Positions 13,508-21,166 of a stretch of DNA of 22,644 nt are shown here, piece by piece. The stretch comes from an uncultured Campylobacter sp. GTDB taxonomy: Bacteria > Campylobacterota > Campylobacteria > Campylobacterales > Campylobacteraceae. Made by a program: the position numbers and the translations under genes. How positions within the stretch are numbered: position 1 is the stretch's first letter; every line of letters begins with the position of its first letter. The notes below the pieces were generated by a model that had not been told where the DNA came from, searched no databases, and saw only the letters and a list, made by a program, of their open reading frames with translations. The DNA lies in assembly GCF_938045535.1 (NCBI RefSeq), contig NZ_CALIMQ010000163.1, positions 1 to 22,644 of the forward strand, read 5' to 3'.

Positions 13508-15215
13508 TAAGCTTTTCGCTCCGAGCCTAAAAGAGGCCCCCAGAGACGCGGTACTACCTAGCCACGCGCTTTTGATCCGCGCGGGATTTATCGAGCAGCT
13601 GGGCAGCGGGCTTTATAATTTTTTGCCGCTAGGAAAGATAGTGCTAGAGCGGATCTGCGCCGTCATCAGGCAGGAGATGGACGCTGCGGGCGCGCAAGAG
13701 GTTTCTTTTAGCGTCGTGACGTCTGCGGATGCGTGGAAAAAAAGCGGTCGCTACGCCAAATACGGTAAGGAGCTGCTGCGCTTCAAAGACCGCAAGGATA
13801 ACGACTTCGTGCTAAGCCCAACCAACGAGGAGGCGGCGGTTTTGATGGTAGCGGATAAGATCACGAGCTACAAGCAGCTGCCGCTAAATATCTATCAGAT
13901 CAATACGAAATTCCGCGACGAGGCGCGCCCTCGCTTTGGGCTTCTGCGCGGACGCGAGTTTACGATGAAGGATGCTTATAGCTTCCACGCGGATGCTGCG
14001 GATATGAAGCGTGAGTTTGAGGTGATGAGGCAGGCGTACTCGCGGATTTTTACGCGACTGGGGTTAAATTTTCGCGCGGTCGATGCGGACAGCGGCGCGA
14101 TCGGCGGCAGCGGCAGTAAGGAGTTTATGGTGCTAGCGGATAACGGCGAGGACGATATCGTCGTGTGCAAGCGCTGCGAGTATGCCGCAAATATCGAGGC
14201 TGCGCGCCGTGCGCCCAAAACCACGAACGCCGCCGCGCCCGAGACCGACGGCATGATGAAATTTAAAACCCCCGCGATGAAAACTATCGACGCGGTGGCG
14301 GAATTTTTCAAAGTGGATAAATTCTACACCATCAAAGCGGTGATCAAAAAAGCGCTATACGAGGATCGTAGCGAGATCGTAGCGTTTTTTATCCGCGGCT
14401 GCGACGAGCTGCAAGAGACCAAGGCGCAAAACGCCTGCGCCGCGCTTGAGCTAGTCGATGCTAGCGAGGAGGAGATCGCGCAAGCTGGCTTTACGGCGGG
14501 CTTTTGCGGACCTTTCGGGCTCGGCGAGGGAGCGAAATTTTACATCGACGCCGAGCTAAAAGGAGCGCGCGAGATGATCGCGGGCGCGAACGAGCCGGAT
14601 TACCACTACGTGGGCGCTAGCGTGATAAATTTTAACGAATCGCGCTTTGCGGATCTCGCCGCCGTGGGCGAAGGCGACGCGTGTCCGTGCTGCGGCGGCG
14701 AGCTTGGCATCACGAAAGGCATCGAGGTGGGTCATATCTTTCAGCTCGGCACGCGATATTCCGAGCCGATGGGGGCGCGATTTTTGGACGCAAACGGTAA
14801 GGCTCGTGCGTTTTTCATGGGCTGCTACGGCATCGGCGCAAGCCGCCTTATCGCCGTGGCGATCGAAAGCAGCCACGATGAGCGAGGCTGCATCTGGCCG
14901 CGCGAGCTGGCGCCTTTCGAGCTTGAGATCATCATTTCAAATCACAAAGACGCGGCTACGGTAGAATTTGCCGAGAAACTGTACGAGCAGTGCCGCGAGC
15001 GTGGAATTCGCGTGCTACTTGATGATCGCGCGGAGCGTTTCGGCGTGAAGATGAACGACTTCGAGCTGATGGGCTTTCCGTACGCGGTGCTCGTGGGCAA
15101 AGCCCTAGCGGAGGGAAGCGTCGAGTTCATCACCCGCGCAGGCCTAAAGCGGCAGAGCGTAAGCGCGGATGAAATTTTAAAATTTATAGAGACAAAATTA
15201 GCCGAGAAAAATTAG
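13497..15215 (+). CDS. proS: Prolyl-tRNA synthetase (bacterial type)
   Basis: This class II aminoacyl-tRNA synthetase charges tRNA-Pro. The 572 aa have the bacterial layout: motif 1 region HALLIRAGFIEQLGSGLYNFLPLG (23-46), motif 2 TKFRDEARPRFGLLRGREF (137-155), then an editing INS domain, motif 3 with GIGASRLIAVAIE, and an anticodon-binding C-domain (DDRAERFGVKMNDFELMGFPYAVLVGK). Zinc-style cysteines occur in CKRCEYAAN and CPCCGGELG. No low-complexity insert is present. The ATG lies inside the end of hemA with AAGGA upstream, so it is translated from the same operon. In C. jejuni an FxsA-like gene and hemC follow proS; here they do not. Confidence 0.97.
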   Translation: MKFSKLFAPSLKEAPRDAVLPSHALLIRAGFIEQLGSGLYNFLPLGKIVLERICAVIRQEMDAAGAQEVSFSVVTSADAWKKSGRYAKYGKELLRFKDRKDNDFVLSPTNEEAAVLMVADKITSYKQLPLNIYQINTKFRDEARPRFGLLRGREFTMKDAYSFHADAADMKREFEVMRQAYSRIFTRLGLNFRAVDADSGAIGGSGSKEFMVLADNGEDDIVVCKRCEYAANIEAARRAPKTTNAAAPETDGMMKFKTPAMKTIDAVAEFFKVDKFYTIKAVIKKALYEDRSEIVAFFIRGCDELQETKAQNACAALELVDASEEEIAQAGFTAGFCGPFGLGEGAKFYIDAELKGAREMIAGANEPDYHYVGASVINFNESRFADLAAVGEGDACPCCGGELGITKGIEVGHIFQLGTRYSEPMGARFLDANGKARAFFMGCYGIGASRLIAVAIESSHDERGCIWPRELAPFELEIIISNHKDAATVEFAEKLYEQCRERGIRVLLDDRAERFGVKMNDFELMGFPYAVLVGKALAEGSVEFITRAGLKRQSVSADEILKFIETKLAEKN

Positions 15216-15833
15216 TAAGCGCGTGAAATTTAGCCCTAAATTTGAGCTAAATTTTATAATAAAAAATAGAATTAGCTCTCTAAATTCGCCGCTTTGATCG
15301 TGCCCTTCAATATCTGTGCAGAGCAATACCCAATCATGCATTGCCTCCTGCTTTGAAATTTTTTACAAGCGCCTATTGATATGTGACTCTCAAAAACAGC
15401 TCGACCGGCTTTGACCGAGAGGGCATTTAATCTCCAAAATGCAGAACTCCTACCTGCGCCTATCCGCGCCTATCGGTGCAGATTTCAGCGCATCCGTCGG
15501 CACCGAATTTGACTGCAAAATTTATGCGAGCACGGCTTTTAAATCTATATTTATTACAAAATTTTACATTGTCGCATAAAAGCACGGGCTACATCGCGCT
15601 CAATTAAGACGCCGCGAGGAGCAAATCGGAGAATTTAGAGAGGTGGCCGCAATTAAGCTCTTTTGCTTCAAAGAAAATTAGACCGCAGATTAGCGCATTG
15701 CGAAGCGCAACGGCGAAATTTAATGCTGCGTATTTTAGCTTATAGACAAAACTGCCGGAGCGTTAAATTTAGCGCTCGCGGCGGTAAAATTTAGCCCTGC
15801 GCCCGCCGCGAGGTAGAATTTTAGCTTTATAAT
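15216..15833. other. Gap with hairpins and possible gene fossils
   Basis: No intact gene. A possible transcription end lies just after proS (15226-15254, listed separately). Short protein-like pieces occur, such as a forward VTLKNSSTGFDREGI ending in TAA near 15433. A leftward 21-codon frame at 15337-15272 is preceded by a perfect AGGAGG at a 6-base spacing. A 22-base sequence at 15271-15300 recurs inverted near 15621-15643 (about 17 of 22 match). A near-perfect palindrome with AAATTT at its centre lies at 15758-15777. This looks like a region of decayed genes. Confidence 0.4.
15226..15254 (+). terminator. Possible terminator after proS
   Basis: AAATTTAGC (15226-15234) and GCTAAATTT (15246-15254) form a perfect 9-base inverted repeat with an 11-base loop, starting 10 bases after the proS stop. 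The right arm runs into TTATAAT rather than a clean T run, so termination strength is uncertain. Confidence 0.35.
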
Positions 15834-16472
15834 TTACTTCGAAAGACTTTGTAGCCACCTTTTAGCCGCATCCGCAGCCGCTATCAAACCGCCGCACATC
15901 ATTATCAGATCCTTTATCACCAGCCTGCCCGCGCCCGAGAGATACGGGAAGCCGTGGTTCGGGCTCTCTGTTATGCCGAGGGCGGGATTGCCCAAATTCG
16001 GCACCCAGGTTTCGGGCGTCGTTATCAAAAACGATAGCGTAACGATAGCCATACCGAAGGTCAAAAGTCCGCCTACGACGCCAATTTTTGGGAACCATAT
16101 GCCAAGCAGCATCAAGATGCCGATCGAGCAAATCGTCGCGCCGATAATGTAAGAAGCCGTGTAGGTGCCGTTTGATTTATGCCATTTGATATTATCCGGC
16201 ACGACCAATCCTTCGGGGTTTTTGTGCAGATTATACTCTGCGACCATTTTGCCCTTGCCGTTGTCGACTATGTCTTTATTTTTCATCAGATAGCTGAAAA
16301 ACGGGCTGTTCGTAACGAAGGGCACGATGCCGTCCGCCTCATACTGCACGACTTTTAGGCCGCCTATCCAGATCATGACGACGAAAATTACAAACCTGAT
16401 GCAATTTACAAATATGCTTTGCGAATTGGACAGGCAATTAAGCACCTTATATAGGAGGGAATTTTGATCCAT
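15834..16472 (-). CDS. YkgB/RclC-like inner-membrane protein (DUF417)
   Basis: The protein has about four membrane helices: FVIFVVMIWIGGLKVVQYE (about 27-46), SYIIGATICSIGILMLLGIW, VVGGLLTFGMAIVTLSFLI, and DLIMMCGGLIAAADAA. The family signature is clear: WIGGLK..QYEADGIVPFVTNSPFFSY after the first helix, LTFGMAIVTLSFLITTPETWVP, and LSGAGRLVIKD near the end. The E. coli relative RclC (YkgB) belongs to a reactive-chlorine survival operon; no other rcl gene is visible here, so the role is inferred only as a stress-related membrane protein. The ATG at 16472 has AAAGGAAAC upstream and gives 212 aa. The longer frame begins at a TTG (16514) lying close behind the promoter and is unlikely. Confidence 0.85.
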   Translation of the reverse strand: MDQNSLLYKVLNCLSNSQSIFVNCIRFVIFVVMIWIGGLKVVQYEADGIVPFVTNSPFFSYLMKNKDIVDNGKGKMVAEYNLHKNPEGLVVPDNIKWHKSNGTYTASYIIGATICSIGILMLLGIWFPKIGVVGGLLTFGMAIVTLSFLITTPETWVPNLGNPALGITESPNHGFPYLSGAGRLVIKDLIMMCGGLIAAADAAKRWLQSLSK

Positions 16473-16504
16473 CTGTGTTTCCTTTGCGATAAAATTGATG
16501 CGAT

Positions 16505-16534
16505 AGTTTATCAAAAGTGGGTTAAATAAGTCAA
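16505..16534 (-). promoter_or_regulatory. Likely promoter of the DUF417 gene
   Basis: Leftward, TTGACT (16534-16529) and TAAACT (16510-16505) are separated by 18 bases. The -10 match is moderate. The ATG at 16472 lies 32 bases beyond, which rules out the upstream TTG as a practical start. Confidence 0.5.
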
Positions 16535-16975
16535 TAGTTTTTATAAAATAATATTAATAGTATTGTAAAAAATTTTATCAAGTGCGTATAATTTTGGATC
16601 TATTTGCAGATCTTTTAGCCTCCGGATCGATTGCCTTTGGCGAGTTTTATTAAATTTTGATCAAATCCTGCTTTGAAATTTTAAAAAATATCTCGAGCTA
16701 GCGCAGAATGAACCCAGTAAGACGCTTGTGAGATAGATGAGCAAAACATACAGCGCGAATAAACAAGGCTTGCGACATAGATGCACAAGTGCTCATAATG
16801 CCGATTTATGGGTAATCGCGGGCTTTGCGTTAAAATTTCGCCTAAATCCTTACTCTTTAAATTTCATGCGCACAATTTTGCTATTTTCGGTCAAATTTTA
16901 TCCAAGCAGCCGCTTATTTTTTACTCGCTAAATTTTGCTTTATTACCTATCTAGATCTTGCCCAAGCTTTTCCGG
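16535..16975. other. Gap with an orphan forward promoter
   Basis: A forward TTGTAA (16563-16568), 18-base spacer and perfect TATAAT (16587-16592) precede no convincing gene. The 64-codon frame at 16737-16931 has a poor ribosome site and no recognisable features. A weak stem AAGC/GCTT with a T run at 16904-16922 could end a transcript of about 320 bases. A small RNA is possible but unproven. Confidence 0.35.
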
Positions 16976-17443
16976 TTAAAATTTTATCCAAAATGCGGCA
17001 AGCTCGTAGCCGCGGGGCTCGCCCAACCCGCTCAAGCTTTCAAACGCAAGCGTAACGCCGCTGCTTAAGTCTAGCTTCAAACCCTCATCCGTTGCGCGCT
17101 CGCGATACTCTATCCGCTCACGATTTAAAGCGTCTTTTGCCGCCGCAAGATCGATGGGAGCAGGACAGCCCGATAATATCCAAGGCTCTATTTCGATTTG
17201 CCCCGCCCTGCCGCCGCCGAAATCCAAAGGCTCGCTTCTGAAATGATCCGAAAAAATCATAAAAATTTCGCTCCGAAAAAAGTGAAACTCAAAGGCGCCG
17301 TATCTTAAAATTTCAGCCCCCGCGCTCTTAAAGCTCGTGTCTGCGGGGCCAAATATCGAGGCGATCTGCGCGCAGCTCAAGCCGCTTCCTACGCCTGCAA
17401 ACTCGCCCGAACGAAAGAATTTAAGCATATCGATTTTTAGCAT
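16976..17443 (-). CDS. Hypothetical protein
   Basis: Family not firmly recognised. The soluble protein is 155 aa from the ATG at 17443, which has GGGGAAGAG directly upstream; a longer start at 17470 would put that ribosome site inside the gene. The pattern LKFFRSGEFAGVGSGLSCAQIASIFGPAD, then ILRYGAFEFHFFRSEIFMIFSD, resembles small stand-alone proteins often met near contact-toxin immunity genes, where a G-S/T-LG-P block is followed by a YG..EFHF strand. No toxin lies beside it, so I leave the role open. No membrane segment. Its base composition is like that of its neighbours. Confidence 0.68.
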   Translation of the reverse strand: MLKIDMLKFFRSGEFAGVGSGLSCAQIASIFGPADTSFKSAGAEILRYGAFEFHFFRSEIFMIFSDHFRSEPLDFGGGRAGQIEIEPWILSGCPAPIDLAAAKDALNRERIEYRERATDEGLKLDLSSGVTLAFESLSGLGEPRGYELAAFWIKF

Positions 17444-17470
17444 CTCTTCCCCTGTAAACACACATCGCAC

Positions 17471-18038
17471 CTCTTAAAGCCACTAGCAGCACTGAACGGC
17501 ACGCTAATAGTTACACGAGCCAGCCATCGCGCTCATCCACCGCTTAGGCACTCGCTGACATGGCACTAACGAGCAATGGCAAGCCAGACGCGTACATCAC
17601 ATAAAAGTGCGCCGCGTAAAATTTTATCTCGCGCCGAGCTAAAATACAGCGCATTTGCAAAATTTAAAACGATCGCAAAATGCCACGTCGTTTCGCAAGT
17701 TTTATTTCGCACTGACTTAGAAGCTGCGACAGCCATATGAAATTTTATATAGTAACCGCATAAATCGCGCGTCGCAAGAGTTGAAATTTCACGCCGCAAC
17801 GCCGCAAATTTCACACCTCCCGCACATCACGCAGTATCAATCAGCCGAGCAAAGCTCGAATCTCGCGATTTACGAAAACCTCGCGCATCGCAAGCCACAC
17901 TCGAACAAGTACTGCTTGGCATTATTTTAAAATTTCACAAGCGCCGTAATATCCGGCTTAAGAAGCGATCTTATAAATCCGCTTTAGCTCATCTGGCACT
18001 GTACTACGAGCAGATAAACTCGTTTGAGTCCGTTAAAG
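17471..18038. other. 568-base gap without a gene
   Basis: I see no credible gene, RNA or clear promoter. The leftward 82-codon frame at 17566-17814 has no ribosome site and mixed composition and is judged to be chance. GCGTAAAATTTTATC-like and GAAATTTCAC-like words recur, as in the other gaps. Confidence 0.5.
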
Positions 18039-18617
18039 CTAGCCGAAAACCCTTTTTAAATGCGCTTCGTAATCTCTCATAAAACGCTCTACGTCCGGGT
18101 TTTTAACGACGTCGTTGCACATAAAAGTAGGCAGCCTTTTCGTGCCTAAAAACTCATTTGCCTTATGAAAATGCAGATAAACGCCGTCTACGCCCGCGCC
18201 CTCGAAAAAATCGCCCGGCTTCTCAAACGCCTGAAGCGGCGCATTCCAAGTAACGCTTAGCATGTGCGATTTGCCCTTTATCAGTCCGCCCGTGCCGTAG
18301 CCGTCGTTTGGGCTTGCGCTGTGCCGCCCGTCGTTTGCCACTATCTTGCCTATGCCGCCCATAAACACCTCGTCGATATATTTTTTGACTAGCCAAGGCT
18401 CGCCCATCCACCACGCGGGCATCTGCCAGATCACGGCATCCATCCATAGAAATTTTTCTACCTCGCCCTCTATATCGTAGCCCTCATGTATCGTAGTTTC
18501 GCGCGTTTCGTGTCCTAGAGCCTGCAGCGTCTTTTTGGCTAACTCGTGCAGCGTCTTGCTTAGCTTGCCGCCATTGCCGTTAAACGGTGCTCCGCCGTTG
18601 ATAAGTAATATTTTCAT
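18039..18617 (-). CDS. mdaB: NADPH quinone reductase MdaB (modulator of drug activity B)
   Basis: This is a flavodoxin-fold, FAD-dependent quinone reductase that protects against oxidative stress by two-electron reduction of quinones. The 192 aa carry the family's pattern: KILLINGGAPFNGNGGKLSKTLHELAK at the N-terminus, the flavin-side loop DAVIWQMPAWWMGEPWLVKKYIDEVF (60-85), YGTGGLIKGKSHMLSVTWNAP, and LPTFMCNDVVKNPDVERF near the end. AAAGGATCAAA precedes the ATG. H. pylori MdaB is important for oxygen tolerance and colonisation, so a similar role is likely. It stands alone, about 94 bases after the peptidase gene on the same strand. Confidence 0.92.
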   Translation of the reverse strand: MKILLINGGAPFNGNGGKLSKTLHELAKKTLQALGHETRETTIHEGYDIEGEVEKFLWMDAVIWQMPAWWMGEPWLVKKYIDEVFMGGIGKIVANDGRHSASPNDGYGTGGLIKGKSHMLSVTWNAPLQAFEKPGDFFEGAGVDGVYLHFHKANEFLGTKRLPTFMCNDVVKNPDVERFMRDYEAHLKRVFG

Positions 18618-18711
18618 TTTGATCCTTTTGATTAAATTTATTCGTTAGCGGCTTGCCGCGCCTAAATTTAAATTCTGCCTTGCGCCTTATGCGCGAACGC
18701 AAGCGCAAATT

Positions 18712-19350
18712 TCACTTTCGCGTCGCAGTTTCGCGCCCCAAAATTTCAAATTTATCGCCGTGTACTGCGATCGCCTCGGCGTTATTTATCGGCACCAATT
18801 TTAACTTGCCGCCGTAAGCTTTTAAAATTTTAGCCGTGCTTTGCACGAATGGCTCCTCGCCGTAGTGTACTACTGGATAGAATTTAACAAGATCTAGCCC
18901 AGTTTGCACTGCTACTAATTCACTACCACTCGCATTGTCCATCGCGCTCGCGTACTCCACGCTAGGAGCCGCGATCATCGCGCCTGCCGACTCGCCCACG
19001 TACACGAGCTCGCCGCTTCGGACGCGACCGGCGATGAGGGTTACCAGATCCTTCTTTTTAAGCTCGCGCAAAAGATAAAATGTGTTGCCGCCGCTTACGT
19101 AAAGCACCTGCGCTGCGCCGATCTTTGCCTTCGCTTCGGCCTCGCTCGCTTTGGAAACGTCTAAAATTTGAGCCTCAAAGCCCATTTTGGCAAACGCCTC
19201 TTTCGCCTCGTCCACGTAGCCTCGGTACTCCTCTACGTTTGCCGCAGTCGGGATGAAAAGCACCTCTTTAGCGCGGATATTTTGTCTCGCATAGTCCTCA
19301 AAAAGCGTCGCCGCGCCCGCAAAATAGGAGCATAAAAACATCTCTATCAT
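18712..19350 (-). CDS. PepE-like peptidase, family S51
   Basis: A class-I-glutamine-amidotransferase-like fold serine peptidase of the dipeptidase E (S51) family, 212 aa. The nucleophile is S121 in the VGESAGAMIAA elbow. YVSGGNTFYLLREL (84-97) and the opening LFIPTAAN are typical, as is VVHYGEEPFVQ later in the chain where PepE has its conserved histidine. PepE cleaves dipeptides with N-terminal aspartate; some S51 members have other specificities, so substrate is not assured. AAAGGAAAAACA precedes the ATG. It may share a transcript with mdaB downstream. No signal peptide, so cytoplasmic. Confidence 0.85.
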   Translation of the reverse strand: MIEMFLCSYFAGAATLFEDYARQNIRAKEVLFIPTAANVEEYRGYVDEAKEAFAKMGFEAQILDVSKASEAEAKAKIGAAQVLYVSGGNTFYLLRELKKKDLVTLIAGRVRSGELVYVGESAGAMIAAPSVEYASAMDNASGSELVAVQTGLDLVKFYPVVHYGEEPFVQSTAKILKAYGGKLKLVPINNAEAIAVHGDKFEILGRETATRK

Positions 19351-19711
19351 TGTTTTTCCTTTAATTAAATTTGCGCTGATTTAAAGCGCTCGTAAAGCTT
19401 GGCCACAATGACTGCGAGCAATGCGACCCAAACTAGCAGAGTAAATTCTACCGCGCCCACAAAGCAAGCGCACGACAAAAAACGGCGCGGGCGGAATTCT
19501 GTCGATAAAAGGGCAAAATTTACCGCCGCAGCAGTTTGCAAACTATGCAAAAACCGAACGCAGCGCAAACCACTCCACAATCGCCAACTTCCTGACGGTT
19601 TCAAACTTCACTAAAACGACGCGAACCGATCAAATCGAGCTGGCTAGAGGAGTCGATCAGAGCGAACGATCAAATCAAGCCGATCGACCGAACCGATCAA
19701 GGCAAGTCAGG
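19351..19711. other. Gap with GATCAA repeats and a possible small membrane peptide
   Basis: No confident gene. Leftward, a hydrophobic stretch (AVEFTLLVWVALLAVIVAKLYERF) ends at a TAA next to the ribosome site of the peptidase gene. It could be a tiny membrane protein or the tail of a lost gene. It has no convincing start; the 79-codon frame 19365-19604 as a whole looks random in its first half. At 19623-19708 three degenerate copies of GAACCGATCAA-type sequence follow the lpxD end. Confidence 0.4.
19623..19708. repeat. Three degenerate GATCAA-containing repeats
   Basis: GAACCGATCAAATCGAGC begins at 19623, GAACGATCAAATCAAGC at 19664, and GAACCGATCAAGGCAAGTC at 19690. The intervening DNA has further GATC words. 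They lie immediately downstream of lpxD on its strand. Spacing is irregular (41 and 26). Confidence 0.55.
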
Positions 19712-20662
19712 CTAGTGCTTTTTATCTTTAAAAAATCTGACGATCTTAGCTTGCAGCTTAAACCACTCGCTAAGCTCCATTATAGGATGCCCTGCGTAGT
19801 TTTTGCCACCCGCTAAATCCTTGCTTATGCCGCCGCGCGCCGCGATCTGAGCGAAATCGCCCACGCTTACGTGCCCGCCGCTGCCGCTCTGTCCGCCCAT
19901 CACGACGTTGCGTCCAAGCGTCGTCGAGCCCGCAAGCCCCACCTGAGAGACGATGAGGCAGTTTTGCCCAAGCTCGCAGTTGTGCCCGATCTGAACGAGA
20001 TTGTCGATCTTGCTGCCGCGCTTAACGATCGTCGAGCCAAATACCGCGCGATCGATCGTCGTGCACGCGCCGATCTCGACTTCGTCTTGCAGCACGACGT
20101 TGCCGTTGTGATAAATTTTAACGTGCTCGCCCGTTTTTGTGTGCGCGTAGCCGAAGCCGTCGCTTCCGATGACGGCGTTTGCGTGGATCACGCAGCGCTC
20201 GCCGATGATCGCGTCATTGTAGATGACGGCGTTTGCGTGGATCACGCAGCCGCTTCCGATATGCACGTCATCGCCGATATACGCGCCGCTTAAAATGACG
20301 CAATTCTCGCCGATCGTAGAATTTACGCCGATATGCACGCCCTGCCCGATCTGAGCGTTGGCGGCGATCTTTGCGGGCGCGCCGCTGCGAATGAGCGGCT
20401 TAGCAAAATGCGCGCTTAAGATCGCAAAGGCTAGGTGCGGATTTTCGCACTCTAGCACTCGCACGCCGCTTGGGGCTGCGGTGCCGCACTTTACCAGCAC
20501 GGCGGCTGCTTTGGTGGCGGATAAAAATTTCTCGTTTTTGTCGCTGTCGCAGTAGCTCAGCTCGCTTTGCCTTGCGTTTTGAAGCGAATTTATCGCGGTG
20601 ATCTCCGCGTCCGCTCCGCTAAGCTCTATATTTAAAATTTCGGCAATTTTTGATAATTTCAT
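19712..20662 (-). CDS. lpxD: UDP-3-O-acylglucosamine N-acyltransferase
   Basis: This is the third committed enzyme of lipid A synthesis, adding the N-linked hydroxyacyl chain from acyl-ACP. The 316 aa consist of an N-terminal uridine-binding domain (1-95), then a left-handed beta-helix of hexapeptide repeats (about 98-270), and a C-terminal helix (ELSEWFKLQAKIVRFFKDKK). The catalytic histidine is H227 in QIGHNCELG, and GSDGFGYA (167-174) is a family block. The 9-residue CVIHANAVI occurs twice, 18 residues apart. AAAGGAGC precedes the ATG. It follows ilvH by 31 bases, the order ilvB-ilvH-lpxD also known in C. jejuni. Confidence 0.96.
   Translation of the reverse strand: MKLSKIAEILNIELSGADAEITAINSLQNARQSELSYCDSDKNEKFLSATKAAAVLVKCGTAAPSGVRVLECENPHLAFAILSAHFAKPLIRSGAPAKIAANAQIGQGVHIGVNSTIGENCVILSGAYIGDDVHIGSGCVIHANAVIYNDAIIGERCVIHANAVIGSDGFGYAHTKTGEHVKIYHNGNVVLQDEVEIGACTTIDRAVFGSTIVKRGSKIDNLVQIGHNCELGQNCLIVSQVGLAGSTTLGRNVVMGGQSGSGGHVSVGDFAQIAARGGISKDLAGGKNYAGHPIMELSEWFKLQAKIVRFFKDKKH
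20168..20250 (-). repeat. Exact 29-base internal repeat in lpxD
   Basis: The 29 bases at 20168-20196 are repeated without change at 20222-20250, a shift of 54 bases. This equals 18 residues, one full turn of the LpxD beta-helix, and encodes the repeated CVIHANAVI. Other coils of the gene do not share DNA identity. Confidence 0.85.
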
Positions 20663-20693
20663 TTACGCTCCTTTGATTAAATTTTATCGCCGC

Positions 20694-21164
20694 TTACATA
20701 TCCAGCGCGACGCTGCCGCCGCGGACGACGTCGATCGGATTGTATTTTTTTATCGTCTTTAAAAATCCGTCGATGCGGTCTGCGTCGTCGCACGCCATGA
20801 TGACGATCTTGCTGTCGTCGCTGTTTGCGATGCTGCCGTTGTAGGCTTTTAAAACCGCATCAAGCCCCGCTAAATTTTCGCCCAGCGCGATCTTTACCAA
20901 AACCATCTCCTTTTCGACGAATTTTGCATCATCGATGACTTTGTAGACGGGGATCAGCTTATGAAGCTGCTTAGTGATCTGCTCTATGACGCGCTCGTCG
21001 CCCGAAGTGACGATGCTAAGGCGCGATAGACCGGTATTTGGAATCGGCGCAACGGTGAGGGTGTCGATATTATAGCCGCGCCCCGCAAAAAGCCCCGAGA
21101 TCCGCGACAAAACGCCGTGCTCATCGGTAACGACGACCGATATTACTCTTCTTATGCTATTCAT
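20694..21164 (-). CDS. ilvH: Acetolactate synthase small (regulatory) subunit
   Basis: This 156-aa subunit activates the catalytic subunit and carries valine feedback control. The N-terminal ACT domain is evident: RRVISVVVTDEHGVLSRISGLFAGRGYNIDTLTV (5-38), followed by LSRLSIVTSGD; GYNIDTLTV-type strands form the valine site. The C-terminal domain has FVEKEMVLVKIA and closes in VVRGGSVALDM. The ATG is two bases after the stop of the large-subunit gene, with AGGAG inside that gene's end, so the two are coupled. A full-length, ordinary member with no insert. Confidence 0.96.
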   Translation of the reverse strand: MNSIRRVISVVVTDEHGVLSRISGLFAGRGYNIDTLTVAPIPNTGLSRLSIVTSGDERVIEQITKQLHKLIPVYKVIDDAKFVEKEMVLVKIALGENLAGLDAVLKAYNGSIANSDDSKIVIMACDDADRIDGFLKTIKKYNPIDVVRGGSVALDM

Positions 21165-21166
21165 CT

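Noticed and set aside
16473..16514. N-terminal extension of the DUF417 protein from TTG
   Set aside because: The TTG lies within or just behind the promoter -10 box, and ATG 16472 has AAAGGAAAC upstream.
17566..17814. 82-codon leftward frame between unknown gene and mdaB
   Set aside because: No ribosome site, low-quality composition, no motif.
19871..20293. 140-codon forward frame opposite lpxD
   Set aside because: Repeats of DDGVCVDHA mirror the hexapeptide coding on the other strand; lpxD is unmistakable.
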